Positions 1-8,218 of a stretch of 64,000 nt of DNA are shown piece by piece. Below the pieces are notes generated by a model, which had not been told where the DNA came from, did not search any database, and saw only the letters and a list, made by a program, of their open reading frames with translations. Origin of the DNA: Sphingobium sp. SCG-1 (GTDB taxonomy: Bacteria > Pseudomonadota > Alphaproteobacteria > Sphingomonadales > Sphingomonadaceae); assembly GCF_002953135.1 (NCBI RefSeq), contig NZ_CP026372.1:1-64000 (forward strand), in the 5' to 3' direction. The translations under genes and the position numbers were made by a program. Within the stretch, counting starts at the first letter, position 1; the number at the start of each line of letters is the position of its first letter.

Positions 1-505
1 GATCGGCCAGCAAGCCAATCGAGGGCACCGCGATCGCCAGCAGGATCACCACAGGCAGCACTGTCCAGAGCACTTCGATCGTGGTATTGTGCGACGTCTT
101 CGAGGGCACCGGATTGGCCGAGCGGCGATAGCGGAACATCACCCAGAGCATCAGGATCAGCACGAAGATCGAGATCACGGTGATGATCGGCAGCAGCATC
201 ACGTCGTGCAGCCAGCGGGCCTGACGGCCAAGCGGCGTGAACTGTTTTTGCAGCGTATATTCGCCGGGCATCGGCATTCCGATGCCTTCAGTCGGCTTCA
301 TGCGAGGCGGCGCAGCGACTTTGGCAGCGTCCGGCGCAGCGGCAGTCGCCGCCGGAGCCGCTGCATTCGCGGCAGCTGCGGCCGAATCAGCAGCGGCGGC
401 AGCAGGAGCAGCCGCAGCTGCGTTGTCCTGCGCCAGGGCCCCCTGCCCCAGCACCGGCGCAAACGCCAGCAATCCTGCAAGTACGACCGATTTCACCATC
501 TTCAT
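1..505 (-). CDS. coxB: cytochrome c oxidase subunit II, N-terminal part (runs off left edge)
   Basis: Reading leftward from an ATG at 505 gives an open frame to base 1 with no stop, so only about 168 residues are present. They contain a signal peptide (about residues 1-25, ending ALAQ), a long Ala/Pro-rich linker (about 26-62), and two membrane helices (about 101-123, LLPIITVISIFVLILM; about 143-164, VLWTVLPVVILLAIAV). This is the N-terminal layout of COX2, with the characteristic TIEVLWTVLP segment at the start of helix 2. The periplasmic CuA cupredoxin domain, which accepts electrons from cytochrome c, lies outside the window, so its copper ligands cannot be checked. The Ala-rich linker is longer than in many homologues. 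The gene is divergent from pyrE; the 241 bases between them would hold both promoters, and I see no other gene there. Confidence 0.93.
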   Translation of the reverse strand, partial: MKMVKSVVLAGLLAFAPVLGQGALAQDNAAAAAPAAAAADSAAAAANAAAPAATAAAPDAAKVAAPPRMKPTEGIGMPMPGEYTLQKQFTPLGRQARWLHDVMLLPIITVISIFVLILMLWVMFRYRRSANPVPSKTSHNTTIEVLWTVLPVVILLAIAVPSIGLLAD

Positions 506-746
506 AAGCGTCTCGACACCTTGTATCCCCGAACAGCCGACGAACGTCACGGAAACGGGTCCGGCAGCGTCTGACTTGGGGCGGCTTATAGGCACGGTTA
601 TGCCGCGCCTCAAGCACCTATAAACTGATTTTCTTCGCTGTTGCAACGGGCGGTCCCGCCGCCTATCTGCGGGCGGCTGTGCGAGGATCGGATGCCGGGC
701 TTGCGGGCCGTTGCGCATCTGCCGCGACAAGGGGAACGGGCTGGAA

Positions 747-1322
747 ATGACTGACGAAGAAGTGCTGGCGGAATTCAGGGCGGCAGGTGCGCTGCTGGAG
801 GGGCATTTCGTGCTGTCTTCGGGGCGGCACAGCGCTAATTACCTGCAATGCGCGCGCGTTCTGATGAATGCGGAGCGCGCGGGGACGCTGGCGCGGGCGC
901 TGGTGCACGCTGCCGCGCGAGATACGCAATGAAATCGAAGTGGTGGTGTCGCCTGCGATGGGGGGCGTTATCATCGGGCACGAAGTCGGCCGCGCGCTGA
1001 ATGTCGACGCGCTGTTCCTGGAGCGGCCCACCGGCACGTTCGAGTTCCGGCGCGGCTTTGCGTTGAAACCGGGGCAGAAGGTGCTGATGGTGGAGGACGT
1101 GGTGACGACCGGCCTGTCGTCGGGCAGGCGATGGAGGCCGTCGCGGCGGAAGGCGGCATCGTCATTGCCGAAGCGGCGCTGGTGGACCGCTCCGCAGGCG
1201 AGGCGGATTTGGGCGTACCCTTCTATCCGCTCGTGAGCATCAATTTTCCGGTCTATGATGCCGATAATCTGCCGCCTGAACTGGCAGCGGTGCCGACCAC
1301 CAAGCCGGGAAGCCGGAAATAG
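747..1322 (+). pseudogene. pyrE: orotate phosphoribosyltransferase, interrupted by two frameshifts
   Basis: The product would convert orotate plus PRPP to OMP in pyrimidine synthesis. Three frame segments together give an almost complete OPRTase. Frame 1 begins at ATG 747 (MTDEEVLAEF, then the LSSGRHSANY core) and reads to about 909. A second frame follows (LPREIRNEIEVVVSPAMGG, then the PRPP-binding loop MVEDVVTTG) to about 1125. The first frame then resumes (AMEAVAAEGG) to a stop at 1322. The first break looks like two lost bases (or one gained) in a GC run near 909; the second is one lost C near 1125. There is no in-frame nonsense change and all conserved residues survive. Because the enzyme is normally single copy and the adjoining pdxJ has the same kind of indels, a sequencing or assembly error is at least as likely as a true pseudogene. 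Confidence 0.85.
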
Positions 1323-1375
1323 CGGCCTCGCGCCCCATCGCGGACGCCGCGCAGCCCGGATCTGAGGGAGAAGAT

Positions 1376-2127
1376 ATGAGCGGACATCTGAGGCTGGGCG
1401 TCAACATCGATCATGTGGCGACGATCCGCAACGCGCGCGGCGGGGTATCCCGATCCGATCCGGGCGGCGCTGGTCGCACAGGAAGCGGGCGCGGACGGCA
1501 TCACCGCACATCTGCGCGAGGACCGCAGGCACATCATCGACGAAGATATAGGCCATTTGATCGGCGCGATCTCATTGCCGCTCAACATGGAAATGGCCGC
1601 GACCGAGGAGATGGTGGAGATCGCGCTGCGGCATCGCCCGCATGCGGCGTGCATCGTGCCAGAGCGGCGCGAGGAAGTGACGACCGAGGGCGGGCTGAAT
1701 GCGGCAGGGCTGCATAACAACCTGAAGCCGCTCATCACGCGATTGAAGGATGTCGGTATACGCGTCAGCCTGTTCATCGAACCCGATCGCGGCAGATCGA
1801 GGCGGCGCTGTCGCTAGGCGCGCCTGTGGTCGAGCTGCACACTGGCAAAATGCGCATAGCGAGGGCGAGGATCGGGCGGTGGAACTGCGCCGGATTGCCG
1901 ATGCAGCGGCGCTGGCGGCGAAGAACGGGATAGAGGCGCATGCGGGGCATGGGCTGACGTTCGACAATGTCGCACCGATTGCCGCGATCCCGCAGATCGC
2001 GGAACTCAATATCGGCCACTTCCTGATTGCCGAGGCGATTTTTGATGGGCTTGGTCCGGTCGTGCAGCGAATGCGTGCGTTGATGGATGCATCGCGTCCT
2101 TCGACAGGCTCAGGATCAGTTGGATGA
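1376..2127 (+). pseudogene. pdxJ: pyridoxine 5'-phosphate synthase, interrupted by three frameshifts
   Basis: PdxJ condenses 1-deoxyxylulose 5-phosphate with 3-amino-2-oxopropyl phosphate to make pyridoxine phosphate. Start ATG 1376 follows a good ribosome site (GAGGGAGAAG). The pieces read in order are LGVNIDHVATIRNARG (to about 1445), YPDPIRAALVAQEAGADG and LREDRRHI through SLFIEPD (to about 1790), QIEAALSLGAPVVELHTGK (to about 1849), then HSEGEDRAVELRRI to the stop at 2127. The three breaks look like losses of two, one and one bases in GC- or A-rich runs. Family-conserved stretches are intact on both sides of each break. The last eleven residues (SRPSTGSGSVG) are read from a REP-like repeat and replace the usual C-terminus. 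The stop overlaps the acpS start (ATGA). A real lesion would make the cell depend on external vitamin B6, so sequence error is a serious alternative. Confidence 0.85.
2095..2120. repeat. REP-like half element at the pdxJ 3' end
   Basis: The stretch TCCTTCGACAGGCTCAGGAT shares the CTTCGACA-x-GCTCAG core with the pair of elements at 9845-9946. It is read as the last codons of pdxJ, directly before the acpS start. Such short palindromic elements are scattered through many sphingomonad genomes, usually between genes; lying inside a coding end is less usual. Confidence 0.6.
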
Positions 2128-2525
2128 TAATCGGGCTCGGCTCCGACCTGTGCAACATAGAGCGCATCCAGAACTCGCTCGATCGGTTCGGGTCGCGGTT
2201 CGAGCAGCGAGTGTTCACGCAAGTCGAGCAGGCCAAGGCGGCGCGGCGGCCCCTCACCAAGGCGGGCGCGCTGGCGAAGCGCTTCGCCGCCAAGGAGGCG
2301 TTTTCCAAGGCAGTCGGAACCGGCTTCAAAGCTGGCGTGTTCATGAAGGACATCGGCGTCGTCAATGCACCCTCCGGCGCGCCGACCTTGCATCTGACAG
2401 GAGGAGCGGAGGCGCGGTTGCTCTCGCTCATTCCTGCCGGCCATCGGCCCGTCATTCACCTGACGCTCACGGACGATCATCCATGGGCACAGGCATTTGT
2501 AATTATCGAAGCCTTGCCGCAATAA
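2124..2525 (+). CDS. acpS: holo-[acyl-carrier-protein] synthase
   Basis: AcpS transfers 4'-phosphopantetheine from CoA to the serine of acyl carrier protein, activating it for fatty acid synthesis. The 133-residue length is normal for the trimeric AcpS family. The N-terminal metal-binding motif IIGLGSDLCNIERI contains the conserved Asp8, and RFAAKEAFSKAVGTG carries the second conserved segment with the catalytic Glu and Lys. The start codon overlaps the stop of pdxJ by four bases (ATGA), so the two are translationally coupled. The order pdxJ-acpS-lepB is common in proteobacteria. Unlike its two upstream neighbours this gene has no frameshift. Confidence 0.95.
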   Translation: MIIGLGSDLCNIERIQNSLDRFGSRFEQRVFTQVEQAKAARRPLTKAGALAKRFAAKEAFSKAVGTGFKAGVFMKDIGVVNAPSGAPTLHLTGGAEARLLSLIPAGHRPVIHLTLTDDHPWAQAFVIIEALPQ

Positions 2526-2570
2526 GAACGGGCGGGGCGACCTGCAGGCATTAAGACTCCAAGGACGCAG

Positions 2571-3497
2571 ATGACGGCTACTCCGATAGATGCAGGACAG
2601 GATACTAGCGTCCGGCTGGACTTCGATTCCACCGCCGATCATAGCGGCCACGAGACGGGGCCGGAGGGCGGCGCGCCGTCGCGGCACGGCGTCGATTGGT
2701 GGCAGGAGATCAAGAGCATCGTCGTGCTGGTGCTGGCCGTGCTGTTCTTCCACAGCTTCGTTGCCAAGCCGTTCTACATCCCATCGGAATCGATGATGCC
2801 GGTGCTGCTGACCGGCGACCGGCTGGTGGTGAGCAAATATCCCTATGGCTGGTCGTTCGTCTCGCCTAGCTTTCATCCGCTGCCGTTCATCAAGGGGCGG
2901 ATCTTCGGACGGCTGCCGGAGCGGGGCGACATCGTGATCGTGACGCCGCAGGCGCGGAACGAGGATTATATCAAGCGGGTGATCGGCCTGCCCGGCGACA
3001 TCCTGGAAGTGCGCGACGGCATCGTCATCCTGAACGGCATTCCCGTGCCGCAGAAGTGGATACCGCCGCTGCGCATCCCGGTAGACGCCAACGCCCCCTG
3101 CCCGCCCGACCAGTTCCCCGGCGCGCTGGTCGAGGATCGCAGCGGCAAGCGCTGGTGCGAATTGCCGGTGAAGCAGGAGACGCTGCCCAATGGCAAGACC
3201 TACAAGATCATCGATGTCGGCGCGCGGACGCTCGACTGGTACGGGCCGGTGCGCATCCCCGATCACCACGTGTTCCTGATGGGCGACAATCGCGACAACA
3301 GCGCGGACAGTCGCGCGACGCTGGCCGATCGCGGCCTCGGCGGGCCGGTGCCGTGGGAAGCGATCGGCGGACGCGCGGAGTTCATCACCTTCTCGCTGGA
3401 TGGCACCGCCAGCATCAATCCCTTTAGCTGGTTCGGAGCGCTGCGCAGCGGCCGGGCGGGAAGCAGCCTGCGCCCTGCGACGGAGAGCGGCCAATGA
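2571..3497 (+). CDS. lepB: signal peptidase I
   Basis: Membrane-anchored endopeptidase that removes signal peptides from exported preproteins on the periplasmic side of the inner membrane. A 40-residue polar N-terminus precedes one membrane helix (about residues 48-62, SIVVLVLAVLFFHSF). The catalytic serine is Ser74 in PSESMMP and the general-base lysine is Lys135 in YIKRVIGLPGD. The late family motif GDNRDNSADSR is present near residue 245. At 308 residues it is somewhat longer than many LepB proteins because of the tail and an insert before the GDNRDNS box. It lies 45 bases after acpS, and its stop overlaps the start of the next gene (ATGA). Confidence 0.96.
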   Translation: MTATPIDAGQDTSVRLDFDSTADHSGHETGPEGGAPSRHGVDWWQEIKSIVVLVLAVLFFHSFVAKPFYIPSESMMPVLLTGDRLVVSKYPYGWSFVSPSFHPLPFIKGRIFGRLPERGDIVIVTPQARNEDYIKRVIGLPGDILEVRDGIVILNGIPVPQKWIPPLRIPVDANAPCPPDQFPGALVEDRSGKRWCELPVKQETLPNGKTYKIIDVGARTLDWYGPVRIPDHHVFLMGDNRDNSADSRATLADRGLGGPVPWEAIGGRAEFITFSLDGTASINPFSWFGALRSGRAGSSLRPATESGQ

Positions 3498-4576
3498 GCG
3501 ACGGCGAGCGACATATCGAACAGCCGGGTCCGGCGGAGCATCAAAGTGCGCTGGTACGCAGTGAAATGCAGCGCGCAGGTGTGTGGATCGGCCTGGTGGT
3601 CGCAATCGCATTGGCGTGGTTGCTGGCGCAGCCGATCCTCCTCATCCTTGCAGCGCTGGTGCTGGCGACGATGATGGATGGCGGCGCACGGCTGCTGGGG
3701 CGCGTGTTTTCGGGCGGCCGCGGCTGGCGGCTGGCGATCATCATCTTCGGCGTGTTCGGTTTTCTGGCATGGACGGTCTACCTGACCGGATCGCAGATGG
3801 CGGGGCAGGCCGTGGCAATGCGCACCATTGTCGAAACACAGATCAACCGCATTGGCGACTGGGCATCGCAGCTCGGCATCACCGCAACCCCGGCCGATCT
3901 CAAATCGCTCGGCAATCAGGTGATGAGTTCGCTCGGCCGCGTCACGGCGGCGCTGATGACGACCGTGGGTGTCGTCACCAGCCTGGTCATGATGCTGGTG
4001 CTGGCGATCTTCATTGCAATCGAACCCAAGCTCTATGAGCGCGGCGTCGCGTGGATGCTGCCGATCAACAAGCGGCAGAATTTCTACCGGATCGCCGACA
4101 AGATGGGCTGGACTTTGCGGCGGCTGATGGCCGGGCGTCTTATCGGGATGCTGGTCGAAGGCATCGGCACCTGGGTGCTGCTGGCGGTCGGCGGGGTGCC
4201 GATGGCCGCGCTGCTGGGCGTATTGACGGGGATATTGGCGTTCCTGCCGAACATCGGCGCGATCATATCGGGCGCACTCATCATCCTTGTGGGCTTTTCG
4301 GGCGGCGTCGATTCGGGGCTGTACGCCGTGGGCGTGTATCTGGCGGTGCAGATGATCGACGGCTATCTGATCGTGCCGATGGTGGCGAAGCGGGCCGTCG
4401 ATCTGGCTCCGGCGCTGGTGCTGGGCGCGCAGATCCTGTTCGGCGCGCTGTTCGGAATATTAGGGCTGGCGCTGGCCGACCCGATCGTCGCGATGATTAA
4501 GGTATATCTGGAAGAACGGGCCAAGGCGCAGGACGCGGCGCAGGGCGAGCGCTTGCTTGGGGTGCCAAAGGGTTAG
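3494..4576 (+). CDS. AI-2E family transporter (PerM/TqsA-like permease)
   Basis: A 360-residue polytopic inner-membrane protein. It has an early pair of helices (GLVVAIALAWLLAQPILLILAAL), a soluble middle stretch (about residues 105-190), and a C-terminal cluster of helices with the family-typical segment GILAFLPNIGAIISGA followed by YLIVPMVAKRAVDLAPALV. That P-x-x-A-x-x-x-D/x-L-x-P pattern is standard for the AI-2E/PerM family. Members export autoinducer-2 or act as Na+/H+ antiporters; the substrate here is unknown. The start overlaps the lepB stop by four bases, so it is co-translated with signal peptidase. The 244 bases after it, up to the convergent serine hydrolase gene, hold nothing I can recognise. 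Confidence 0.88.
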   Translation: MSDGERHIEQPGPAEHQSALVRSEMQRAGVWIGLVVAIALAWLLAQPILLILAALVLATMMDGGARLLGRVFSGGRGWRLAIIIFGVFGFLAWTVYLTGSQMAGQAVAMRTIVETQINRIGDWASQLGITATPADLKSLGNQVMSSLGRVTAALMTTVGVVTSLVMMLVLAIFIAIEPKLYERGVAWMLPINKRQNFYRIADKMGWTLRRLMAGRLIGMLVEGIGTWVLLAVGGVPMAALLGVLTGILAFLPNIGAIISGALIILVGFSGGVDSGLYAVGVYLAVQMIDGYLIVPMVAKRAVDLAPALVLGAQILFGALFGILGLALADPIVAMIKVYLEERAKAQDAAQGERLLGVPKG

Positions 4577-4820
4577 CGGCTGGGAACGGGTAAAAGCAAT
4601 CGCCGCCTTCTGACTCTGGAAAGTCGTATCTGGTGGTGGAAACGTCTTGGAGCCTAGCCGCCCGCGTAGCGATCCCAGGCAAGTGGTTCCAGTCTTCGAC
4701 TGACCAACGCGCGGCGAAAGTCATTTCCACCGCGCCAGTCAGTTCATTCTGTCGAACCAGCGAGATTTTCCGGCGACGATATCCGTGCCCCTAGGGGACA
4801 AGGCCGTTAAACAAGCAGGA

Positions 4821-5990
4821 TTATCGCTTGTCGTGGTTCGCGGCGATGGCCCGCGCGACCGACTGCATCAATTGCCATCGCTCGGGGATCGAAACCGTCG
4901 TGCTGCCGATGAACACGGCGACCGCATAGCTCGTCCCATCCGGCGCGGTCATGATGCCGATGTCGTTGAAGCCAGTGGCGCGGGGGCCAAGCTCCTGCCC
5001 CGTGCCCGTCTTGTGCAGATAGCTCCAGCCGGGTGGCACGCCGCCCTTGATGCGCTGTGGGCCGGTTTTCGCACGATGCATCACGTCGAGCAGCAGGCTC
5101 GTCGACGATGGCGACAGCATTTCGCCACGCTTCAGCTTGGCGAGCGCCATCACCACGGAACTAGGCGCGGCACCGTCCGGTGGGTTCGCAAGATAGGCGT
5201 CTAGCGCCCTTTGCCGCACTCCCATCGGTAGTGCCGCGCGCGCAGTGTAGAAATTGCGCCCCTGTGCGTAGCTCGGGTTCCAGCTAAGCCCTGCCGTCGT
5301 GCTTTGCAGAATGCGCTCGCCGGGACCAAAGCGGATGTTGCTGACGAAGCGCCGCGCCAGGAAACTGCGCACCGCCTCCGGCCCGCCAACCTTGCGGAGC
5401 AGCATGTCGTTCGCGGTATTGTCGCTCTGCGCCATCGCGCGGGTCATCAGGTCTTCGATCGTGGTTGTGAAGCCATCGCTATCCACCATCGCCGCCAGCG
5501 GCTGATTGAACAGCGTCAGATCCTCGCGCCGGATCGTCACGGAGTCGGACAGGCGCAGCTTGCCGCGATCCACTGCGTCCAGCATCGCCATCGTTACCCA
5601 CAGCTTCGACACGCTCTGCTGCGGGAACAGATCGGTGCCGTTCCACGCGACCGTCCAGTCGGCATCGACACGGCGGACCGCGATACCGACCTTCCCATTG
5701 AAATTCTGCCCCAGCGACCGGATGATGCTAACCAGCGCAGGTGAGGGCACGCTGCGCGGGTTGTAATCGGGTATGGCTATCGGCGGATTGGCGACGGGCT
5801 TGATCGGCTCGCGCGGCTTTTGCGGCGTCGTGACGGGTCCCGTATGGCGCGGGACCGCTGCGGCGACTCTCATCGGCCGGGGTTCGCCGCTGCCTACGCA
5901 CGCACCCAGCGCCGCCAGCACGAGAGTAAGGCCAAGCCGCCGTCGCACGCGCTCCCTCCGGTCCATGGGAGCGCGGCGCTTGATCTTCAT
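4821..5990 (-). CDS. class A beta-lactamase-like serine hydrolase, predicted lipoprotein
   Basis: I choose ATG 5990 (MKIKRRAPMDRR) because it precedes a lipoprotein signal: a basic N-terminus, a hydrophobic stretch LTLVLAALGA, and Cys31 in the lipobox LGAC. A start at 5966 is also possible; the open frame extends further upstream without looking coding. After a Pro-rich linker (about residues 40-82) comes a penicillin-recognising fold with S126-V-S-K129 (nucleophile and base), S189-D-N191, and K327-T-G329. The ordering and spacing fit the Beta-lactamase2 group. I do not see the usual omega-loop ExxLN glutamate, so true beta-lactam hydrolysis is uncertain; a D-alanyl-type peptidase or regulator is possible. 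It probably sits on the periplasmic face of a membrane. Confidence 0.85.
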   Translation of the reverse strand: MKIKRRAPMDRRERVRRRLGLTLVLAALGACVGSGEPRPMRVAAAVPRHTGPVTTPQKPREPIKPVANPPIAIPDYNPRSVPSPALVSIIRSLGQNFNGKVGIAVRRVDADWTVAWNGTDLFPQQSVSKLWVTMAMLDAVDRGKLRLSDSVTIRREDLTLFNQPLAAMVDSDGFTTTIEDLMTRAMAQSDNTANDMLLRKVGGPEAVRSFLARRFVSNIRFGPGERILQSTTAGLSWNPSYAQGRNFYTARAALPMGVRQRALDAYLANPPDGAAPSSVVMALAKLKRGEMLSPSSTSLLLDVMHRAKTGPQRIKGGVPPGWSYLHKTGTGQELGPRATGFNDIGIMTAPDGTSYAVAVFIGSTTVSIPERWQLMQSVARAIAANHDKR

Positions 5991-6163
5991 GTGCACGTTT
6001 TGCTCTTTTCCCCGCATTTTCAATTCTCTGAGTGTCGAGGCGGACCCTGCCAAAAAGCAAGGTCGATGCGGCGAATGATTCCCCACATGCGATGTAAGGA
6101 AGCTGAACGGGGCAACGGAACGCGTCATTGTGCGTTCAGGGCGGCTGCTTAAAAGGCGCGGGA

Positions 6164-7012
6164 ATGACAGAGACTCCTTTTTTCGATCGACGTGCCTGTC
6201 TGGCAGCGGGCCTGACGGCGCTCACGCTGAGTGGAATGCCCGCCATGGCCGCGCCTTTTGCATCGCGCCGGATCAGCGTAACGGTGCGCGGCAACGGGCC
6301 GGATGTGCTGCTGATACCCGGACTTGCGAGCGGTCCCGGCATCTGGAACGGTACAGTCGCCGCCGTGCCGGGCTATCGCTATCATCTGGTTCAGGTGCGC
6401 GGCTTCGCAGGCCTTGCGCCCGACCTCAATAGGAGCGGTCCGTTGCTGGAGCCGCTCGTGGGGGAGATCGCGGCCTATATCACGCAAGCAAAGATCGCTC
6501 GTCCAGCGGTCGTCGGGCATTCTATGGGCGGTACGCTGGCGATGTTGCTGGCGATGCGTCCCGCGCCCGCGATTCGCAAAGTCATGGTCGTCGATATGCT
6601 CCCCGACGGCGCGAGCATGGTGGGCGGCACGGCCAGCGGAATGGGCTACCTTGCCGATCAACTGAGCAGCTACTTCACCTCCACAAAGGCAGGGCGGCAG
6701 CTGTTCATGCAGATGATCGCGCAGCAACCCGGCGCAAAAGGCAGCGATCCTGATGTCATCGCAAGCGCGCTTCGCGAACTGGCGCATACCGACCTTGGTC
6801 CGAAGCTGCCGCTGATCCGCGCGCCGATGGAAGTGGTATACGCGCTGGGCGGGGACGCGGCGACGCAACGGGCGCAAGTACAGCGTTACCGCACAGCTTA
6901 TGCCGCCGCGAAGGCGATGAAGCTGGTGCCGATCAGCCCCAGCGGCCACATGGTCATGAGCGATCAGCCCGCGAAGTTTGCGGCGGCGCTGCGGAATTTT
7001 TTGACGGGCTGA
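6164..7012 (+). CDS. alpha/beta hydrolase with Tat-like signal peptide
   Basis: Start ATG 6164 follows AAAAGGCGCGGGA and begins MTETPFFDRRACLAAG. The DRRACLAAGLTALTL segment resembles a twin-arginine signal ending near AMAAP, so the enzyme is probably exported. Mature features are the oxyanion region LLIPGLASGPGIW (about residues 49-61), the nucleophile elbow GHS120MGG, and a late His in SPSGHMVMSD (about residue 265), with an acidic residue in the preceding strand. The length of 282 residues is typical. The substrate (ester, lactone or peptide) cannot be told. It is followed after 78 bases by a membrane protein gene that has its own promoter-like element, so it may be monocistronic. Confidence 0.85.
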   Translation: MTETPFFDRRACLAAGLTALTLSGMPAMAAPFASRRISVTVRGNGPDVLLIPGLASGPGIWNGTVAAVPGYRYHLVQVRGFAGLAPDLNRSGPLLEPLVGEIAAYITQAKIARPAVVGHSMGGTLAMLLAMRPAPAIRKVMVVDMLPDGASMVGGTASGMGYLADQLSSYFTSTKAGRQLFMQMIAQQPGAKGSDPDVIASALRELAHTDLGPKLPLIRAPMEVVYALGGDAATQRAQVQRYRTAYAAAKAMKLVPISPSGHMVMSDQPAKFAAALRNFLTG

Positions 7013-7019
7013 TCCGAAG

Positions 7020-7035
7020 TTTGACAACCGTCAAA
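7020..7035. promoter_or_regulatory. FNR/CRP-type palindrome and class II promoter
   Basis: A perfect 16-base palindrome, TTTGACAACCGTCAAA, matches the half-site spacing of FNR-family boxes (TTGAT/C-N4-A/GTCAA). Its centre is 7027.5. A -10-like TACACA at 7057-7062 and a start site near 7069 would place the box exactly at -41.5, the class II activator position. The gene it would control starts at 7091 after a GAAAGGAG ribosome site, and an FNR-type regulator gene lies directly beyond it. Confidence 0.6.
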
Positions 7036-7090
7036 GTTATCCACCCGGTCCCACACTACACAGGCTCCAGAACCCGAAAGGAGCCTCGCC

Positions 7091-7519
7091 ATGACCGCAC
7101 AATTTCCCGCAGAGACATTTACGAACGCACGCATCGTGCCCGCACCGGCAGCGCCCGCCCGCGGTCAATATGGTCGGGTGTTCGATCTGCCGCCGGCCCT
7201 CTTCTGGCTGACCGTCGGCGCTTATATGACCTATCTCGCGGTGATGGCAGTGGCGTTCCGCGATCCGCAGATCGCCATCCCGATGGTGATCTGTGTCATC
7301 AGCTTCGCGGCGGGTTTCGGCGTTCCTGCACTCTGGGCCGGCACTGCGCCGACTCCCGCTGGCCGCAAGCAGAGCTGGGGTCAGTTCATGGCGAACGGCT
7401 TCGAATGTGCGACCGGCCATGTGACTGGCGGCGCAGCGACCGCGCAGGTGCTGATCCTTCCTGGCCTGATCCTGCTCTGGGGCGTGTGCATCGCGATCAT
7501 CGCCGCAGCCGTGCGCTGA
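7091..7519 (+). CDS. small inner-membrane protein, function unknown
   Basis: 142 residues. A soluble N-terminus of about 32 residues is followed by three predicted helices: about 34-56 (PPALFWLTVGAYMTYLAVM), about 60-82 (IAIPMVICVISFAAGFGV), and about 118-141 (VLILPGLILLWGVCIAII). Between helices 2 and 3 is a polar loop with a cluster G-R-K-Q-S-W and the stretch FECATGHVTGG. I do not recognise the family. The ribosome site (AAAGGAG, 8 bases before ATG) is strong. An FNR-type palindrome sits 56 bases upstream of the start and a convergent FNR-family regulator gene begins its 3' end 7 bases downstream. The inference is a membrane protein induced under low oxygen or nitrosative conditions. Confidence 0.75.
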   Translation: MTAQFPAETFTNARIVPAPAAPARGQYGRVFDLPPALFWLTVGAYMTYLAVMAVAFRDPQIAIPMVICVISFAAGFGVPALWAGTAPTPAGRKQSWGQFMANGFECATGHVTGGAATAQVLILPGLILLWGVCIAIIAAAVR

Positions 7520-7525
7520 TCGCGT

Positions 7526-8218
7526 CTAGTCGACCATCTCCTCCAAACTGGGCACGTCGAGGACTTCCATGCCTCGCGTGCCCGTTCTTTTGATGATGCC
7601 GCGCCGCTCCAAAATGCCGATCTGGCGGCTGACCGTTTCTATGGTTAGGCCGAGCAACGCTGCCATCTCGCCCCGCGTCAGAGGCAAGTCGAAGCGCGCC
7701 GCGACGCCGCAGGGTGTATTGGAAGCCCCTCGCCCGAAGATCAGGATCAGCCCCGCCACGCGCGCCAACGACGTGCGGCGCCCGATCAAATCGATCAGCG
7801 CGCGCGTCTCCGCAAGATCCGCTGTCGAGCGGCGCAGCAGGGCCGTCGCCAGCCGGGGATAGCGTTCCACGGCCCGTTCGTAATCCATCCGTGGGAACAG
7901 GCACAGCAGGCTATCCGTCAGCGCCGTCACATGATGATGCGCGCGCGGCGCGAACAATTCGCCGACGAAGCCCGCCGGGTGCACTAGTGCAACGATCCGT
8001 TCCGTTCCATCCGCATCGATCGCGGCGATTTTGAGCGCGCCAGAGATCAGAGTGGCGCAGGCGTAATTATCGTCCCCTGCATCGACCAGTGCCTCACCCC
8101 GATGCAGCGTGCGATGCGTGCCGATCCGCGCCAACTCGCTGCGTTCCGCTTCGGACAACGCCGCGCATACCGCTTGCTCGCGAACCGAACATGCGGCGCA
8201 ATGATCCGTCGGGATCAC
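7526..8218 (-). CDS. FNR-type [4Fe-4S] oxygen-sensing transcription regulator
   Basis: 230 residues, Crp/Fnr family. The cysteines of an FNR cluster are present: Cys7, Cys10 and Cys18 (CAACSVREQAVC), plus Cys106 in SLLCLFPRMDYE, which lines up with Cys122 of E. coli FNR. The cyclic-nucleotide-like beta-barrel covers about residues 30-115, the dimer helix about 120-150, and the helix-turn-helix about 178-205. The recognition helix IETVSRQIG keeps the E-x-x-S-R that reads TTGAT half-sites. It should activate or repress genes when oxygen is low. The start is GTG at 8218 and overlaps the nadB stop (GTGA), so it is translationally coupled to nadB. That is an unusual partner, although NadA/NadB metabolism is itself oxygen and Fe-S linked. 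Confidence 0.92.
   Translation of the reverse strand: MIPTDHCAACSVREQAVCAALSEAERSELARIGTHRTLHRGEALVDAGDDNYACATLISGALKIAAIDADGTERIVALVHPAGFVGELFAPRAHHHVTALTDSLLCLFPRMDYERAVERYPRLATALLRRSTADLAETRALIDLIGRRTSLARVAGLILIFGRGASNTPCGVAARFDLPLTRGEMAALLGLTIETVSRQIGILERRGIIKRTGTRGMEVLDVPSLEEMVD

Noticed and set aside
1572..3611. A 679-residue open frame on the minus strand over pdxJ, acpS and lepB
   Set aside because: It crosses three well-supported + strand genes and has Arg/His/Ala-rich composition without any domain; a shadow of GC-rich codon use.
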